Positions 62,337 to 64,000 of a stretch of DNA of 64,000 bases are shown piece after piece. Source of the DNA: Acidovorax carolinensis (GTDB taxonomy: Bacteria > Pseudomonadota > Gammaproteobacteria > Burkholderiales > Burkholderiaceae_C); NCBI RefSeq assembly GCF_002157145.1, contig NZ_CP021361.1:2535001-2599000 (forward strand). The letters run 5' to 3'. A program made the position numbers and the translations under genes. Each line of letters opens with the position of its first letter. Position 1 is the first letter of the stretch. The notes below the pieces were generated by a model that was not told where the DNA came from, made no database searches, and saw only the letters and a list, made by a program, of their open reading frames with translations.

Positions 62337-63212
62337 CTACGCGGTGCTGAGCTGCTCCAGCGGGCTGACCACCTCGCGCAGGACGTCGGTGGCCACCTGC
62401 GCGTACATGGCTGTCGTCTCCAGCTTCTTGTGCCCCAGCAGAACCTGGATCACTCGGATGTCCACCTTCTGCTCCAGCAGGTGGGTCGCAAAGCTGTGGC
62501 GCAGCGTGTGCATGGACACGCGCTTGTCGATGTGCGCCGACTCGGCCGCCATGTGAATGGCGCGGTTGAGCTGGCGGGTTGTGAGCGGGTCGACTGGATT
62601 CATGCCTGGGAACAACCAGCCGCCCTCGAGCATCTTGCCTTGGGCGCGCGCCACGCGCCACCAGACCCGCAGTCGCTCCAGCAACACGGGCGAGAGCATG
62701 GCGTAGCGGTCCTTGCTGCCCTTGCCTTGCTCCACGCGCAGCGTCATGCGCTGGCTGTCGATGTCGCCGACCTTCAAGGAGACCACCTCGCTGGCGCGCA
62801 AGCCCGTGCCGTAGGCCAGCGACAGCGCGGTCTGGTGCTTGAGGTTGGGTGCTGCTGCGATCAGGCGCGCCACTTCCTCCCGGCTGAGCACCACCGGCAA
62901 GGTGCGAGGCACATGAACGGGCTGCATCCTGGCCGTCAGGTCTGCGCGGTCCAGCGTGATCTCGCAGAAGAACTTCAGCCCGGTGATGGTGGCGTTGAGG
63001 GTGGTGGGTGAGGTGCCTTCGTCAACCAGGCGTAGCTGGAAGTTGCGCAGGTCTTCGACGGTGGCGGTGTCCGGAGGCCGGCCCAGGTAGGCGGCGAAAC
63101 GGCGCACGGCCCGGATGTAGGCGGTCTGCGTCTTGGGTGCCAGCTTGCGCATTCGCATGTCTTCGAGCATGCGCTGGCGCAACGGTGAGACCGTCGGATG
63201 GGGTGCATTCAT
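62337..63212 (-). CDS. Tyrosine recombinase of the IS91-family element
   Basis: 291 residues, XerC/D-like phage integrase fold. N-terminal SAM-like core-binding domain (KTQTAYIRAVRRFAAYLG), catalytic Arg in YGTGLRASEVV, His-x-x-Arg in HTLRHSFATHLL, His in LLGHKKLETT and Tyr in TTAMYAQV. All catalytic residues are present. Probably resolves or assists transposition; not a tRNA integrase. Confidence 0.9.
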   Translation of the reverse strand: MNAPHPTVSPLRQRMLEDMRMRKLAPKTQTAYIRAVRRFAAYLGRPPDTATVEDLRNFQLRLVDEGTSPTTLNATITGLKFFCEITLDRADLTARMQPVHVPRTLPVVLSREEVARLIAAAPNLKHQTALSLAYGTGLRASEVVSLKVGDIDSQRMTLRVEQGKGSKDRYAMLSPVLLERLRVWWRVARAQGKMLEGGWLFPGMNPVDPLTTRQLNRAIHMAAESAHIDKRVSMHTLRHSFATHLLEQKVDIRVIQVLLGHKKLETTAMYAQVATDVLREVVSPLEQLSTA

Positions 63213-63728
63213 GATGGTGCTCCTGTCGTAAGCGAGGCCAATTGCCTCGGCTTACAACATCGGCGCGTGCACCATCGCCGTCAACCAACCATCCTGGCTC
63301 GGAGACTACCGCGAGAGCGGTTTAGTCCAAAGGCTGATCTCCGACACTCGAACCTAACGCCTGAAAGTTCGCGTGTTGCGCAACTGGTCATTGGCCGAGC
63401 AGGGTCTCAAGCGACCGCTTTGTTGCTCAGACCGGTCACTCTATTGATGCGAGCCGGGCAAGGTAGCAGGAGCAACTGATCACACCAAGGATGAATTGGT
63501 TCTCCCGACCCGCTGCGGTCGGTGTTGATGTAGGCAACGATCCCAGAAAACCGTCCGAGAAACCGGGGGAATCCCACCCCGGATACTTGGCGGCACGGCT
63601 TATCGGAACCATTGCGAAGAGCATCCGCAGTTGGCCCGCGGGTCCGAAACACGTAGCCAAGGTCTTCTCAAAGAATTAGATCGGCCAGAACCATAGAACG
63701 TCCAAAAGCATTCTCTGGTGTGGTGACC
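63213..63728. other. Non-coding stretch between the IS91-family genes and the dehydrogenase
   Basis: About 515 bases. It should include the terIS end. Short open frames here have no recognised homology. Confidence 0.45.
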
Positions 63729-64000
63729 TCATGGCTGCACCGAGCAGTGCGAAGCTGCCACATGAGCCGCTCGGTGCGATGCCTCGTAGTGTGCAAGCGG
63801 CTCATTACCATTTAACGCAACGAGCAAATTTTCAGCAGCCTGCAACTCGATGGCTCGGCGAACCTTCTTCACCGCCGAACCAATGTGGGGTGTGAAAACC
63901 GTGGAGGGGTGTTGCAAGAGTTCCGGATGAATCTGGCGTGGACGGTCTGCCAGCAGCCAGTCTTCCATCTCGTACACATCGGCGGCGTAGGCACCCAGGC
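63729..64000 (-). CDS. D-isomer 2-hydroxyacid dehydrogenase, PtxD-like (5' part outside window)
   Basis: C-terminal ~90 residues only; the frame continues through base 64000 ([14 protein letters not shown]). [20 protein letters not shown] then [10 protein letters not shown] is the C-terminal catalytic His block of NAD-dependent D-2-hydroxyacid dehydrogenases. It is most like phosphonate (phosphite) dehydrogenase PtxD, which oxidises phosphite to phosphate. Assignment to PtxD needs the upstream part and a ptxABC transporter outside the window. Confidence 0.72.
   Translation of the reverse strand, partial: LGAYAADVYEMEDWLLADRPRQIHPELLQHPSTVFTPHIGSAVKKVRRAIELQAAENLLVALNGNEPLAHYEASHRAAHVAASHCSVQP

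Larger units (their letters stand above)
61124..63212 (-). mobile_element. IS91-family element with accessory tyrosine recombinase (ends not fixed)
   Basis: Two genes in tandem, recombinase then transposase, the layout of a subgroup of IS91 elements. The element extends some distance beyond both genes. Such elements transpose by rolling circle and can carry flanking DNA (one-ended transposition). Confidence 0.8.

Noticed and set aside
63407-63679. Small ORFs on both strands beside the IS91-family element
   Set aside because: No ribosome binding site, no recognisable motif, mutually overlapping; likely non-coding element end.

Overview
The window is high-GC chromosomal DNA with dense gene packing. 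The housekeeping genes, the operon order folC-SPOR-cvpA-purF, and at least eight copies of a short dispersed repeat with a GCGCTT..AAGCGC core all suggest a betaproteobacterium of the Comamonadaceae (Acidovorax-like). This is an inference from gene content; there is no rRNA here to prove it.

Layout. 1-5500: end of an rhlE RNA helicase gene, an M14 metallopeptidase lipoprotein and a YbaL-type cation/proton antiporter. 5650-15745: tRNA-Arg(TCT) followed by a defence locus on the minus strand. It is a type I restriction-modification set (hsdR, hsdM, hsdS) with an AAA+ ATPase between R and M, and two toxin-antitoxin-type modules between M and S (mqsRA, and an MNT-HEPN pair whose HEPN gene is split by an IS30-family element). 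16082-18035: an iron-type binding protein and an SDR dehydrogenase. 18195-18890: a tandemly duplicated tRNA Ala-Glu-Asp set. 18956-40221: core genes (gltX, purF, cvpA, a SPOR protein, folC, yffB-like, ppnP, argG, murB, yajQ, plsY, ybaK, a Tas-like reductase, prfB with its programmed frameshift, pepN, fbp).

40264-50948 is an integrated element in the 3' end of tRNA-Thr(CGT), bounded by an exact 49-bp direct repeat. It carries a tyrosine integrase, an AlpA/excisionase-like HTH protein, a primase-helicase next to an iteron-like array, a terminase-small-subunit-like protein and small unknown genes, but no capsid, portal or tail genes. Its cargo is an adenine methyltransferase of the YhdJ type, convergent with and overlapping a probable restriction enzyme of unrecognised family. 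The whole looks like a phage satellite or integrative plasmid carrying a restriction system, and is the best candidate here for something undescribed.

51113-64000: def, ybaN and two tRNA-Asn(GTT) genes, then accessory DNA: an AlpA-like regulator, a CoiA-like zinc-finger protein, a LysR regulator, a membrane transporter translationally coupled to a fatty-acid desaturase, an ACT protein, a LuxR solo, an IS91-family element with its own tyrosine recombinase, and the C-terminal part of a PtxD-like 2-hydroxyacid dehydrogenase cut by the window edge. Coordinates and motifs were read by eye; family names rest on recognised motifs and remembered homologues, not on a search.
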